From: an uncultured Pelagibacteraceae bacterium
GTDB taxonomy: Bacteria > Pseudomonadota > Alphaproteobacteria > Pelagibacterales > Pelagibacteraceae
Length of the DNA stretch: 64,000 nucleotides
NCBI GenBank assembly: GCA_902574685.1
Contig: CACGOO010000004.1
Coordinates: forward strand, 18,019-82,018
Direction of reading: 5' to 3'
Below are positions 9,280 to 18,181 of the stretch, one piece after another. A model generated the notes under the pieces. That model was not told the origin of the DNA and did not search any database. It saw only the letters and a program-made list of their open reading frames with translations. Position 1 is the first letter of the stretch, and the number at the start of each line of letters is the position of its first letter. A program made the translations under genes and the position numbers.

Positions 9280-9688
9280 AAATATAATTAAAGAGCTTAC
9301 TGAATATTTAAATGAATTTAATCTTAACGAAATAGAATACACAGAAAAAGATATAAAAGTAAAAGTATCAAAATCATCTGGAGCAAATTTAACAACTGTT
9401 AAAGAGATAAAATCAGAAATAAAATCAGAAAATACAAAACTAGATAATATTAGCGGGACTGAAGTTCCATCACCTATAATAGGAACAGCTTATTTAGCTC
9501 CAGAACCGGGTGGTAAAAAGTTTGTAGAAGTGGGAAAAAAAATTAACAAAGGTGATACAATTATGATTGTTGAAGCTATGAAAACAATGAATCATGTGCC
9601 CTCTCCAATAGCTGGTACAATAAAAAAAATTTGTGTTGAAGATGGTCAACCTGTTGAATATGGACATACCATAGCAATAATTGAATAA
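9266..9688 (+). CDS. accB: Acetyl-CoA carboxylase biotin carboxyl carrier protein
   Basis: Carries the biotin of acetyl-CoA carboxylase for malonyl-CoA synthesis. It has 140 residues: an N-terminal helix, a charged linker at about 40-65, and a biotinyl domain whose biotinylated lysine is K106 in EAMKTMN. The preceding ISGTEVPSPIIGTAYLAPEP is typical of AccB, including the loop that separates BCCP from other biotinyl domains. It starts inside the 3' end of aroQ and is followed two bases later by accC. Confidence 0.95.
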   Translation: MKINKNIIKELTEYLNEFNLNEIEYTEKDIKVKVSKSSGANLTTVKEIKSEIKSENTKLDNISGTEVPSPIIGTAYLAPEPGGKKFVEVGKKINKGDTIMIVEAMKTMNHVPSPIAGTIKKICVEDGQPVEYGHTIAIIE

Positions 9689-9690
9689 TA

Positions 9691-11028
9691 ATGTTCAAAA
9701 AAATTCTTGTTGCAAATAGAGGTGAGATAGCCGTTAGAGTTATTAGAGCCTGTAAGGAATGGGGTATTCAAACAGTCGCTATTCATTCTGACGTTGATAG
9801 AAATAGCATGCACGTTCGATTAGCTGATGAAAGTATATGTGTTGGACCTCATCAAGCTGCAAATAGTTACTTAAATATTCCAGCTATTATGTCAGCTATT
9901 GAATTGACAAATTCTGAAGCTGTTCATCCAGGATACGGTTTTTTATCTGAAAATTATGAATTTGCAAAAATCCTTGAACAAAATAAAATTAAATTTATTG
10001 GCCCGTCTTCCTCATTGATTAAAATGATGGGTGATAAAATTGAAGCAAAAAAAATTGCAAAAAAATATGGCCTTCCAGTTATTGAAGGATCTGATGGAGG
10101 CGTATCTGATTTTGATGAAGCAAAAAAAATATGTAAAATTGTTGGGTATCCAGTTTTGATAAAAGCTGCAGGAGGAGGTGGTGGAAAAGGAATGAAAGTT
10201 GTCACAAAAGAAGAAGAATTTGAAAACTTATTTTTGACTGCTAAAACTGAAGCAAAAAAATTTTTTGGTAACGATGAGGTATATATTGAGAAATTTTTTC
10301 AAAATCCAAGACATATAGAAGTTCAAGTATTATCTGGAAAAAATAGAACAGTACATTTACACGAAAGAGATTGCTCTATTCAAAGAAGACATCAGAAATT
10401 AATTGAAGAAACACCTAGTCCTTTACTAAATGATAAAATACGAAATGACCTTTTTGATAAAACTGTAAAAATGGTTAACCAAATTGGGTACGAAGGTGCT
10501 GGAACAGTAGAATTTATTTTTGAGGATGGAAAATTTTATTTTTTAGAAATGAACACGAGAATACAAGTAGAACATCCAGTAACAGAAGTTGTAACGGGTA
10601 TAGATTTAATCAAAGAACAAATCTGGATTGCATATGATGGTAACACAGCTTTAAAACAAGAAGATATTAAGCCAAGGGGACATGCTATTGAGTGCAGAAT
10701 TAACGCAGAAGATGTAAGTAAAAATTTTCAACCATCACCAGGAGAGATTACAATGTGTCATCAACCATCGGGTTTCAGAACGAGAGTAGATGGTGCGATA
10801 TTTCAAGGATACAAGGTAACTCCATATTATGATAGCATGATCTGTAAAGTAATATGTCATGGGAGGAACAGAACTGAAGCAATTCAAAGAATGAGAAGGT
10901 CTCTAGATGAGTTTGTTATAGAAGGCATTAAAACAACAATAGACTTACATAAAATACTTTTAAATCATGAAAAATTTTTAAATTCAGATTTTAATGTAAG
11001 TTGGCTTGACAATGAAAAACTGCTTTAG
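9691..11028 (+). CDS. accC: Acetyl-CoA carboxylase biotin carboxylase subunit
   Basis: ATP-dependent carboxylation of the biotin on AccB. The 445-residue ATP-grasp enzyme begins FKKILVANRGEIAVRVIRA, with AVHPGYGFLSEN, the Gly-rich ATP loop AAGGGGGKGMKVV (about residues 158-170), HLHERDCSIQRRHQK, and the catalytic EMNTRIQVEHPVTE segment. Length and all motifs match the family. It is the last gene of aroQ-accB-accC and its end overlaps the convergent DUF2155 gene by 4 bases. In many alphaproteobacteria aat follows accC; here it does not. Confidence 0.97.
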   Translation: MFKKILVANRGEIAVRVIRACKEWGIQTVAIHSDVDRNSMHVRLADESICVGPHQAANSYLNIPAIMSAIELTNSEAVHPGYGFLSENYEFAKILEQNKIKFIGPSSSLIKMMGDKIEAKKIAKKYGLPVIEGSDGGVSDFDEAKKICKIVGYPVLIKAAGGGGGKGMKVVTKEEEFENLFLTAKTEAKKFFGNDEVYIEKFFQNPRHIEVQVLSGKNRTVHLHERDCSIQRRHQKLIEETPSPLLNDKIRNDLFDKTVKMVNQIGYEGAGTVEFIFEDGKFYFLEMNTRIQVEHPVTEVVTGIDLIKEQIWIAYDGNTALKQEDIKPRGHAIECRINAEDVSKNFQPSPGEITMCHQPSGFRTRVDGAIFQGYKVTPYYDSMICKVICHGRNRTEAIQRMRRSLDEFVIEGIKTTIDLHKILLNHEKFLNSDFNVSWLDNEKLL

Positions 11029-11432
11029 GAAAAGCATTTTTTTAACCAAATATCATAAACAGGATGATCGAAAGGTCTAATTGAAGGAGACGAAGCAAAA
11101 GTCCAGTCGTTGAAGATAAAAACTTTATTTTCATCTCTATTGACTGTGTCTCTTACTTGCATATATGCTGTAATCTCTGGATCATCATCAAATTTTGAAT
11201 TATTACATTTAAGAATATTTATAGAAAGATTTTTAAATTTATATTCTCTACCAACTTCAATTTCAATTATATCGCTTTGTGAATTTACTTTATCTAAAAT
11301 TGTTATAACTGCAAATTTTTCAGTTTTTATTTGATTTTCACTAAGAGAATCAATCATCAATAAATAATAAGAAAAAAAAACAAGTATATAAACTTTAGCT
11401 TTTCCAAGAAGAATATTTTTTGTTTGAAGCAT
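11025..11432 (-). CDS. DUF2155 protein, probably exported
   Basis: A 135-residue protein with a hydrophobic N-terminal segment (about residues 13-28) that looks like a signal peptide or anchor. The mature part has the DUF2155 pattern: ITILDKVNSQ, then a FKNLSINILKC segment, and the C-terminal FNDWTFASSPSIRPFDHPVYDIW. The molecular function of the family is unknown. In alphaproteobacteria it is a persistent neighbour of the NDUFA12 gene, and here the two overlap by 38 bases. It converges on accC. Confidence 0.85.
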   Translation of the reverse strand: MLQTKNILLGKAKVYILVFFSYYLLMIDSLSENQIKTEKFAVITILDKVNSQSDIIEIEVGREYKFKNLSINILKCNNSKFDDDPEITAYMQVRDTVNRDENKVFIFNDWTFASSPSIRPFDHPVYDIWLKKCFS

Positions 11433-11769
11433 TTTTACTTTTGTTTTTATTTGGATGATAGGAATTTTCTGTTCCCGTTTGATTTGGCATATGCTCTTTT
11501 TGCCAACTATATTTGTTTAATTCATGACTGTTTTCAATTTTATTTCCTGTATGATGCATCCAGGAATACCACTCACTTGGTATTTTTGATGCTTCAACTT
11601 CTCCGTTATAAATAACCCATCTTTTTCCTGACTTGCTTTCATAATATTTGTTACCTGAATTATCCTTGCCTACTAATTTTCCAAACAGAATTGTATTTAG
11701 CCTTGTGCCAAATGTTTGTTTGTTCCACCAAGTAAAAATTTCTTTAATCATTTTTTTAATTATTTTCAA
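11395..11769 (-). CDS. NDUFA12-type accessory subunit of NADH:ubiquinone oxidoreductase
   Basis: A 124-residue homologue of the mitochondrial B17.2/NDUFA12 accessory subunit of complex I, a family restricted to alphaproteobacteria and mitochondria. The diagnostic region is FTWWNKQTFGTRLNT near the N-terminus, then GNKYYESKSGKRWVIYNG and PSEWYSWMHHT. It lies in the arm region of complex I in organisms studied; no catalytic role is known. It overlaps the downstream DUF2155 gene. Upstream is an 88-base divergent gap with a 20-base palindrome. Confidence 0.9.
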   Translation of the reverse strand: MKIIKKMIKEIFTWWNKQTFGTRLNTILFGKLVGKDNSGNKYYESKSGKRWVIYNGEVEASKIPSEWYSWMHHTGNKIENSHELNKYSWQKEHMPNQTGTENSYHPNKNKSKNASNKKYSSWKS

Positions 11770-11773
11770 TTTA

Positions 11774-11793
11774 TAATTGTAAATTTACAATTA
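11774..11793. promoter_or_regulatory. 20-base perfect palindrome between divergent genes
   Basis: TAATTGTAAATTTACAATTA reads the same on both strands. It ends 5 bases upstream of the NDUFA12 start codon (minus strand) and lies 65 bases upstream of the NrdJ-tail gene (plus strand). A perfect TATAAT follows at 11797-11802 on the plus strand. Placement suggests an operator for the divergent pair; the binding protein is unknown, and chance palindromes are not rare in AT-rich DNA. Confidence 0.4.
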
Positions 11794-11857
11794 GACTATA
11801 ATTGAAAAATGTATATACATAAATCTTATCAAGATTCAATTTACAAATAGGATTACA

Positions 11858-12679
11858 ATGGCAAAATATTTAGTTGAAACATATTACACATGCAGCTTTA
11901 AAGTATCTCATTATTTAGATGATATAAATGAGGAAAATCTTAACAATTTAGAGAAAAATGACGATGGAAAATTTGAAATTATCGATGTTAAACTAGATAA
12001 TAGAAAAACAAAAAATCTTCAAGATACTAAAAGTAGTAAAGTTGAAATTGTTTCACAACCAATTAGTAATAAAGACAATAAAAATAGTAATAAATCCAAA
12101 CCAATTGACGAGAATTTTAGAAAAAATATAACTGATAATATAGGCAAAAGATTAAGCATGCCTGATAGAAGAAAAGGTTATATCCAAAAAGCTTCAATAG
12201 GTGATCACAAAGTATATTTGCATACTGGTGAATATGAAGATGGTAAAATAGGAGAAATTTTTATCGATACCAGTAAGGAAGGTGAGTTAGTAAAGGCGCT
12301 CATGAATAATTTTGCAATAGCAATATCATTAGGCCTTCAATACGGAGTTCCGCTAGACGAATTCGTAAATGCATATTTAGATACAAAATTTGAACCTTCT
12401 GGTAAAGTTTACGGAAATGATCGAATAATGAGTGCAAGTTCAATATTAGATTATATTTTTAGAGAGCTAGCGATTTCCTATTTAAATAGAGAAGATTTAG
12501 CTCACACCCCATCAATAACAGGCAATTCTGAAACAAGTGAAAATCAAGAAAGTGAAGATCAAAATCAACTAATTAAACTTGTAAAAGATATTACAAGCAA
12601 AGGATTTGTTAGAAACGATTATAAAAAGAAACTAGTCGATTTATCAGATATAAGAATAAATCTTAAAGGAAAAAAATAA
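11858..12679 (+). CDS. Standalone protein resembling the C-terminal domain of B12-dependent ribonucleotide reductase (NrdJ)
   Basis: 273 residues. About residues 97-216 match the C-terminal segment of class II ribonucleotide reductase Nrd[64 protein letters not shown] and [15 protein letters not shown]. The catalytic alpha/beta-barrel and B12-binding part is absent. The N-terminus ([20 protein letters not shown]) and a Ser/Asn/Lys-rich linker are not from NrdJ. It could be a split-reductase partner, as NrdJb is in Pseudomonas aeruginosa, or a regulatory relic. The C-terminal tail (about residues 220-273) is Glu/Gln-rich. It abuts the end of convergent aspS with no gap. Confidence 0.75.
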   Translation: MAKYLVETYYTCSFKVSHYLDDINEENLNNLEKNDDGKFEIIDVKLDNRKTKNLQDTKSSKVEIVSQPISNKDNKNSNKSKPIDENFRKNITDNIGKRLSMPDRRKGYIQKASIGDHKVYLHTGEYEDGKIGEIFIDTSKEGELVKALMNNFAIAISLGLQYGVPLDEFVNAYLDTKFEPSGKVYGNDRIMSASSILDYIFRELAISYLNREDLAHTPSITGNSETSENQESEDQNQLIKLVKDITSKGFVRNDYKKKLVDLSDIRINLKGKK

Positions 12680-14461
12680 TTATTTTTTTCTTTTTGAAAT
12701 ATAAAGTTCTTTAAGTTGATTTTCGTCTACTTCAGATGGTGCATTCATCATTAAATCTTGTGCGTTTTGATTCATTGGAAACATAGTCACCTCTCTAATA
12801 TTTTTTTCTTCTGCTAATAACATCACGATTCTATCTATTCCGGGAGCAATGCCTCCATGGGGAGGTGCGCCATAACTTAAAGCATTAATCATACCCCTAA
12901 ACTTTTCATCCACTTCTTCCTTAGAGTAGCCAGCGATTTTAAATAATTTATACATTAAATCAGGTTTATGGTTCCTGATCGCACCAGAAGACAATTCAAT
13001 TCCGTTACATACAATATCATATTGGAAGGCTTTTAGTTTCAAGGGTTCTGAAAGATCCAAATTATCAGTGTCACCTTGCGGCATAGAAAAAGGGTTGTGA
13101 CTAAATTCGATCTTTTTAGTATTTTCATCTATTTCAAACATTGGATAGTCAACTATCCAACAAAATGAAAAAACATTTTTGTCAATTAAATTTAATTCAC
13201 TTGCTATTTTATTTCTTGCATTACTTAATAATTTCTCTACTTCAGGTTTATTTCCACAAGACATAAATATTGTATCACCTACTTCCGCATTCATTTTTGT
13301 CATTATCTCTTTTAGGGACTGCTCAGAAAAAAATTTACCTACAGGTCCTTTGGCATTCAATTTATTTGAGTTTTCAATAGAAAAATATGCAAGGCCTGAC
13401 GATCCTTCATCTTTTGCCCATTTATCAATTCCATCGAAAAAACTTCTCGGTTTTTCAGATGTATTTTTTGCAACTATTCCTCTTACTATAGATCCTTTAG
13501 ATACTAATTTTTTAAATATTTCAAAATTAACATCATCTCTTTTAAAAATTTCAGTAATATCAGCTATTACCAAAGGATTTCTCAAATCTGGTTTGTCAGA
13601 ACCATATTTAAGCATAGCTTCATCAAAAGGAATTCTGGGAAATTTTTCATGGAGTAGCCTTTTTGAAGAAAATTTTTTGAATAAATTTACAAATAATTCT
13701 TCAACTATTTTGAATACATCCTCTTGTTCTACGAAAGACATTTCCAAGTCAAGTTGATAAAACTCTCCTGGACTTCTATCCGCTCTTGCGTCCTCGTCTC
13801 TAAAACACGGCGCAATTTGAAAATATTTATCAAAACCAGATACCATGATTAATTGTTTAAATTGCTGTGGAGCTTGAGGTAAAGCGTAAAATTTACCAGG
13901 GTTTAGTCTACTTGGTACCAAAAAGTCTCTAGCACCTTCTGGGCTAGATGACGTTAATATAGGTGTTTGATATTCTAGAAAACCATATTTTTGCATTTCA
14001 GATCTAATAAATGAAATTATTTTAGATCTTAAAATAATATTATTATGAATTTTATTTCTCCTTAAATCTAAAAATCTATACTTTAATCTGATTTCTTCAG
14101 AATATTCTTGATCTGAAAAAACAGGTAAAGGCAATTCCTTAGTTTTTGCAAGTATTTTAATTTTTTCAATTCCTACTTCAATTTCTCCAGTATTTAAATT
14201 TTTGTTAATTGTATCTTTTTCTCTAACCAAAACTTTACCTTCTACTTGTAGTACAGTTTCTAATGGAAGTATTTCTATTTCTTTAAAAATTTTTTTACTT
14301 TCATCAATTACACATTGGGTTAGTCCATAGTGATCTCTTAAATCTAAAAATAATAAATTTCCATGATCTCTTTTCTTATGTATCCAGCCTGATAACTTTA
14401 TTGTTTGATCTTTGTTATTTAGAGTTAGTTCTCCGCAAGTATGTGTCCTGTATTTACTCAA
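12680..14461 (-). CDS. aspS: Aspartyl-tRNA synthetase
   Basis: Charges tRNA-Asp (possibly also tRNA-Asn; the discriminating or non-discriminating nature cannot be settled here). The 593-residue class IIb enzyme has an N-terminal OB-fold (TIKLSGWIHKKRDHGNLLFLDLRDHYG), motif 2 (FRDEDARADRSPGEFYQLDLE), the bacterial GAD insert at about 290-410, and motif 3 (GAPPHGGIAPGIDRIVML). Length is normal for bacterial AspRS. The start overlaps the stop of the upstream hdaA-like gene by 4 bases (ATGA). Confidence 0.96.
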   Translation of the reverse strand: MSKYRTHTCGELTLNNKDQTIKLSGWIHKKRDHGNLLFLDLRDHYGLTQCVIDESKKIFKEIEILPLETVLQVEGKVLVREKDTINKNLNTGEIEVGIEKIKILAKTKELPLPVFSDQEYSEEIRLKYRFLDLRRNKIHNNIILRSKIISFIRSEMQKYGFLEYQTPILTSSSPEGARDFLVPSRLNPGKFYALPQAPQQFKQLIMVSGFDKYFQIAPCFRDEDARADRSPGEFYQLDLEMSFVEQEDVFKIVEELFVNLFKKFSSKRLLHEKFPRIPFDEAMLKYGSDKPDLRNPLVIADITEIFKRDDVNFEIFKKLVSKGSIVRGIVAKNTSEKPRSFFDGIDKWAKDEGSSGLAYFSIENSNKLNAKGPVGKFFSEQSLKEIMTKMNAEVGDTIFMSCGNKPEVEKLLSNARNKIASELNLIDKNVFSFCWIVDYPMFEIDENTKKIEFSHNPFSMPQGDTDNLDLSEPLKLKAFQYDIVCNGIELSSGAIRNHKPDLMYKLFKIAGYSKEEVDEKFRGMINALSYGAPPHGGIAPGIDRIVMLLAEEKNIREVTMFPMNQNAQDLMMNAPSEVDENQLKELYISKRKK

Positions 14462-15117
14462 TTTATTATCTCTTTTATTATTTTAAAGTTAATAGATTTT
14501 TTTTTCTTTAAACTCAATTCATCAATCTTATATATAAATTCATGCATTTTGCCATACGATCTAGCAATTCTTTTTATAATATAATCTATAATTTTGTTAT
14601 CCAATTTAATTTGTCTATCAGAGAAACTTTTTAAAATTATTGCGTAAATCAACTCATCGTCTGGCTGATCAATTTTAGCTATTATGCAATTCCTTGATCT
14701 TGATACTAAATCTGGAAGTGTGAATTTCATTGTATCTATTGGCTTTTTTGATGATATCAATAAATATTTGTTATCTTGTTCAATAAGATTAAATATTGAA
14801 TATAATAATGTCTCTTTAAAAGTTTCATCTAAATCTTCAATTATTATACTATTTGAAAGTTTAATTTTTTTTAAAGTATTGTCATTAATTGTGTTACTAT
14901 TCAAATATAAAGCATTAGCTTTTATTTTAAAAATTTTCGATAAATGAGTTTTGCCAGAATATTTTTCACCTGTTAAGTTTACAATTCTTTTTTCCCATTT
15001 GGGCCAAGTTTCTATTATATTTTTTGCAAAAAAATTACTCTTTGATACATAAAAATCATTTTCGTCAAAACTTTGATTTATTGCAAAGTCTAAAAGTTTT
15101 TGATCTAATTCTCTCAT
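14458..15117 (-). CDS. hdaA: DnaA-domain AAA+ protein, HdaA-like replication regulator
   Basis: A 219-residue protein related to the AAA+ domain of DnaA. Walker A is GEKYSGKTH (50-58), Walker B-like IIIEDLDE follows, and LPDLVSR matches the DnaA sensor region. The N-terminal DnaB-interacting and C-terminal DNA-binding domains of DnaA are missing. This architecture matches HdaA, which with the sliding clamp stimulates DnaA-ATP hydrolysis in alphaproteobacteria. The family clamp-binding motif would lie near the N-terminus (QKLLDF at 6-11), a weak match. The gene overlaps the DUF2066 and aspS genes by 4 bases on each side. Confidence 0.75.
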   Translation of the reverse strand: MRELDQKLLDFAINQSFDENDFYVSKSNFFAKNIIETWPKWEKRIVNLTGEKYSGKTHLSKIFKIKANALYLNSNTINDNTLKKIKLSNSIIIEDLDETFKETLLYSIFNLIEQDNKYLLISSKKPIDTMKFTLPDLVSRSRNCIIAKIDQPDDELIYAIILKSFSDRQIKLDNKIIDYIIKRIARSYGKMHEFIYKIDELSLKKKKSINFKIIKEIIN

Positions 15118-16190
15118 TTTATTTTCCAGATTTCGCCGGATGAATTAATGTCTAAACCATTTAATTTCAAATTATTTAGAAGTTTATCAGGGTTACTATT
15201 GTAAATTATCTTATAAGTAATTTCTTTATTATTGATTTTTTCGATTTCGTATTCATATACAAAATCTGACTGGTTTAATAGATTTTCTAATCTGTCACTA
15301 ATTACGTAATTACTATTTTTTGAAGAAATTTTTATAGGTATTATAATTGAGGTGTTAATTTTATTAATTAATTTCCATTTATCTTCGTAAATATTTTTTA
15401 AATCTAAAATAATTTTGTCTAATAAGTTGTTATCTTCAAAATTAATCATATTTTGCTCAATATTAAAATTAAAATTAAATTTTGAAAAACTGATTTTAGA
15501 AAAAATTTTTAAATTATTTTTGTTTTTATAGAATATAACGATAAATATATTTTCAAAGTTATACTTATTAGTAATTTCGGATAAATCATTATTCTCAATA
15601 TTATTTTTTATTTTTTGAAAAAGACGAAAATTTTCAATATTTTCATCTGGTAAATTATAATTTAATAAAAAAAATTTTTTATTGATATTATTCCAATTAT
15701 TGAAAAAATAATTTTGATCAAAATATGCAAGTTCGTTTGTTCGATTGTCAATCAAAATTGGTATAAAAAGAACATCCGTATTTTTTGGTACAGAGGAAAT
15801 TACATTTTTAGACCTAATAAATGATAATAATTTTTTTTTATCAAATTTAACTTCAAAATCTACTTCGTAATTATTATTTACAAATTTTTCATTAGATAAT
15901 GAAAAATTATCAATTAATGAATTTATTTTATTTTCTGATGTATTATTAAATAATTTTTTATCTTTATTTTCCACAATTCTAAAAATTAAAGTTTTAAAAG
16001 CTTTTTCAAAACCCTTATTAATTATATTCCCTTTATTAAAATTTACGTCATATTGTTCTTTAATATTAATATTTTTGACAGTGTAATTGTCTGCTAATAC
16101 TTTAATTGTGGAAAACTTGATAAAAATTAAAATCAAAACTAAAAAAAAAAAGTATAAAGAATTAATAATTTTATTTTTGATTAAATACAT
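15114..16190 (-). CDS. DUF2066 protein, exported, function unknown
   Basis: 358 residues with an N-terminal hydrophobic signal/anchor (about residues 8-33). The N-terminal half fits DUF2066: an early YTVKNINI segment, FEKAFKTLIFRIV, and NNYEVDFEVKFDKKKLLSFIR followed by VLFIPILIDN. The rest is very Asn/Ile/Lys-rich and poorly conserved. Alphaproteobacterial relatives sit next to hdaA and purM as here. The start codon is 9 bases from the divergent purM start, so the two promoters must overlap coding sequence. No function is established. Confidence 0.7.
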   Translation of the reverse strand: MYLIKNKIINSLYFFFLVLILIFIKFSTIKVLADNYTVKNINIKEQYDVNFNKGNIINKGFEKAFKTLIFRIVENKDKKLFNNTSENKINSLIDNFSLSNEKFVNNNYEVDFEVKFDKKKLLSFIRSKNVISSVPKNTDVLFIPILIDNRTNELAYFDQNYFFNNWNNINKKFFLLNYNLPDENIENFRLFQKIKNNIENNDLSEITNKYNFENIFIVIFYKNKNNLKIFSKISFSKFNFNFNIEQNMINFEDNNLLDKIILDLKNIYEDKWKLINKINTSIIIPIKISSKNSNYVISDRLENLLNQSDFVYEYEIEKINNKEITYKIIYNSNPDKLLNNLKLNGLDINSSGEIWKIK

Positions 16191-16199
16191 AAATTTAAC

Positions 16200-17222
16200 A
16201 TGAGTTCTAAATTTCTGACATATGAGAAAAGTGGCGTTAGCATAAAAAAAGCAGACAAATTTATTAAATTTATATCTTCTAGTACAAAAAAATCAAAAAA
16301 AAGTGTTGATTTTAAGAATATTGGTGGATTTGGTGCTTTAACAAAACTACCTAATAAAATGAAAAATCCATTCCTAGTAACAAGCACTGATGGTGTTGGA
16401 ACAAAAATTGAAGTTGCAAATCAATTGAACAAATTTGATACAATTGGAATTGATCTTGTAGCCATGTGTGTGAATGATCTTATAGTTCAAGGGGCGAAAC
16501 CATTATTATTTTTAGATTACATATCAATTGAAAAAATAAATTTAAAAAAATTAAAAAATATAATTAAAGGAATAATTAAGGGATGTAAGTTAGCTGACTG
16601 TGAATTAGTTGGTGGAGAAACCGCAGAGATGCCAGGAACATACTCTAAAGGTAAATTTGATATTGCTGGTTTTTCTGTTGGCTTAGTTGAGAGAGACAAA
16701 ATATTAATTAACAAAATAAAAGAAAAAGATTTAGTCGTAGCAATACCCTCTAGTGGACTTCACTCTAATGGATTTTCTTTGGTAAGACATATTATAAAAA
16801 AGAAAAAAATTAATTTACAAAAAAATTTTTTTTTAAGACGAGAATTGCTTGAACCTACAAAAATTTATGTAATGCATGTTTTAGAATTAATTAATAGAAA
16901 ATATCTTAATGGTTGTGCCAATATAACAGGCGGGGGATTAGAAGAAAACATCAAAAGAATAATTCCTAAAAATTTTTGTGCTGAAATTAATTTAGAAAAA
17001 ATAAGAACTTTAAATATTTTTAAATGGCTAAAAAATAAAGGTATTAGTGAAAAAGAAATGTTAAATACCTTTAATTGTGGTGTTGGTTTTTGTTTAATAA
17101 TAAAACCAGATAAGTATAAAAAAATTATTAAATTTTTCCCAAGAAAATTTAAACCGTATATTATTGGAAGAATTACAAAAGATACAAAAAAAGTAAAATT
17201 TAGTGGAAAAATCTCTTGGTAG
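16200..17222 (+). CDS. purM: Phosphoribosylformylglycinamidine cyclo-ligase (AIR synthetase)
   Basis: Fifth step of purine synthesis: ATP-dependent ring closure of FGAM to AIR. The 340-residue protein has LTYEKSGVSI near the start, TSTDGVGTKIEVA, the GIDLVAMCVNDLIVQGA nucleotide-binding segment, GGETAEMPGTY, AIPSSGLHSNGFSLVR and NITGGGLEENI. All are standard PurM landmarks. The 3' end overlaps purN by 20 bases, so the two form an operon. Confidence 0.96.
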   Translation: MSSKFLTYEKSGVSIKKADKFIKFISSSTKKSKKSVDFKNIGGFGALTKLPNKMKNPFLVTSTDGVGTKIEVANQLNKFDTIGIDLVAMCVNDLIVQGAKPLLFLDYISIEKINLKKLKNIIKGIIKGCKLADCELVGGETAEMPGTYSKGKFDIAGFSVGLVERDKILINKIKEKDLVVAIPSSGLHSNGFSLVRHIIKKKKINLQKNFFLRRELLEPTKIYVMHVLELINRKYLNGCANITGGGLEENIKRIIPKNFCAEINLEKIRTLNIFKWLKNKGISEKEMLNTFNCGVGFCLIIKPDKYKKIIKFFPRKFKPYIIGRITKDTKKVKFSGKISW

Positions 17223-17781
17223 AAAAAAAATTGCAGTCTTTATAAGTGGTAGGGGAAGTAATCTCAAATCATTATTAAAATACTCAAAAACAAAAAAATC
17301 ATTGTTTAAAATTGTATTAGTAATTTCAAATAAATCTAATGCAAAAGGATTAGAATACGCAAGTAAATCAAAAATTAAAAATTTTTTTATCAAATATTCA
17401 AATAAAAAAAATTTTGAAAAACAATCTTTAAAATTATTAAAAAAATATAAAGTTGATTTAATTTGTTTAGCTGGATTTATGAAGATAGTTTCAAAAAACT
17501 TTATTAAAAGATTCTCTAAACCGATAATTAATATTCATCCATCACTTTTACCAAAATATAAAGGATTAGATACGCATTATAGAGCAATTAAGAATGGAGA
17601 CAAATTTTCAGGAGCAACAGTTCACATTGTTAATGAAAAGATGGATTCTGGAAAGATAATATTACAAGAAAAAATAAAAATTTTAAAATCAGATACTGAA
17701 AAGAGTTTAGAAAAAAAAGTTCTTAAAATTGAGCACAGAATCTACTCTAAGGCAATTATAAAATTATTGACTACCTATTAA
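17203..17781 (+). CDS. purN: Phosphoribosylglycinamide formyltransferase
   Basis: Third step of purine synthesis: transfer of formyl from 10-formyl-THF to GAR. The 192-residue protein has the N-terminal IAVFISGRGSNLKSLL loop, LICLAGFMKIV, catalytic NIHPSLLPKYKG (Asn-His at about residue 111), and GATVHIVNEKMDSG containing the catalytic Asp. The start overlaps purM. It links to the one-carbon pool also fed by gcvP. The 3' end overlaps convergent ndk by 11 bases. Confidence 0.95.
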   Translation: MEKSLGRKKIAVFISGRGSNLKSLLKYSKTKKSLFKIVLVISNKSNAKGLEYASKSKIKNFFIKYSNKKNFEKQSLKLLKKYKVDLICLAGFMKIVSKNFIKRFSKPIINIHPSLLPKYKGLDTHYRAIKNGDKFSGATVHIVNEKMDSGKIILQEKIKILKSDTEKSLEKKVLKIEHRIYSKAIIKLLTTY

Positions 17782-18181
17782 AAAAAAAATCTAATTCGAT
17801 TTTTGCATTATCAATACTATCGGAGCCGTGAACAGAGTTCTTATCAATCGATATACCATATTTTTTTCTTAAAGTTCCTTCTTTGGCATCTATTGGATTT
17901 GTTGCGCCCATTAGTTTTCTGTTTTCCATTACAGCATTTTCTCTCTGTAAAGATAAAACAATAATTGGTCCTGATGACAAATATTTACACAAATCATTAT
18001 AAAATGGTTTGGTCTCATGTACTTTATAAAATTTTTCAGCTTCTTCTTTTGATATATGAATTTTTTTTTCTTCAATTATTTCGAAACCTTTATTTTTAAA
18101 TTCTTGTTTAATTTGATCCTGTAAATTTCTTTGAACTGCATCTGGTTTGATTATTGATAATGTTCGTTCAATATTACTCAT
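17771..18181 (-). CDS. ndk: Nucleoside diphosphate kinase
   Basis: Transfers gamma-phosphate from ATP to nucleoside diphosphates through a phosphohistidine. The 136-residue protein begins [16 protein letters not shown] and has the active-site His118 in [23 protein letters not shown] binds nucleotide. Length is typical. It follows pepA on the minus strand with an 8-base overlap. Confidence 0.96.
   Translation of the reverse strand: MSNIERTLSIIKPDAVQRNLQDQIKQEFKNKGFEIIEEKKIHISKEEAEKFYKVHETKPFYNDLCKYLSSGPIIVLSLQRENAVMENRKLMGATNPIDAKEGTLRKKYGISIDKNSVHGSDSIDNAKIELDFFFNR

Noticed and set aside
13179..13757. A 192-codon open frame antisense to aspS
   Set aside because: It lies wholly inside a well-supported gene on the other strand and has no recognisable motif; typical shadow frame.
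14458..15117. The DnaA-like protein marks a replication origin
   Set aside because: It lacks the DNA-binding domain of DnaA, and no cluster of DnaA boxes or AT-rich unwinding stretch beyond background was seen.
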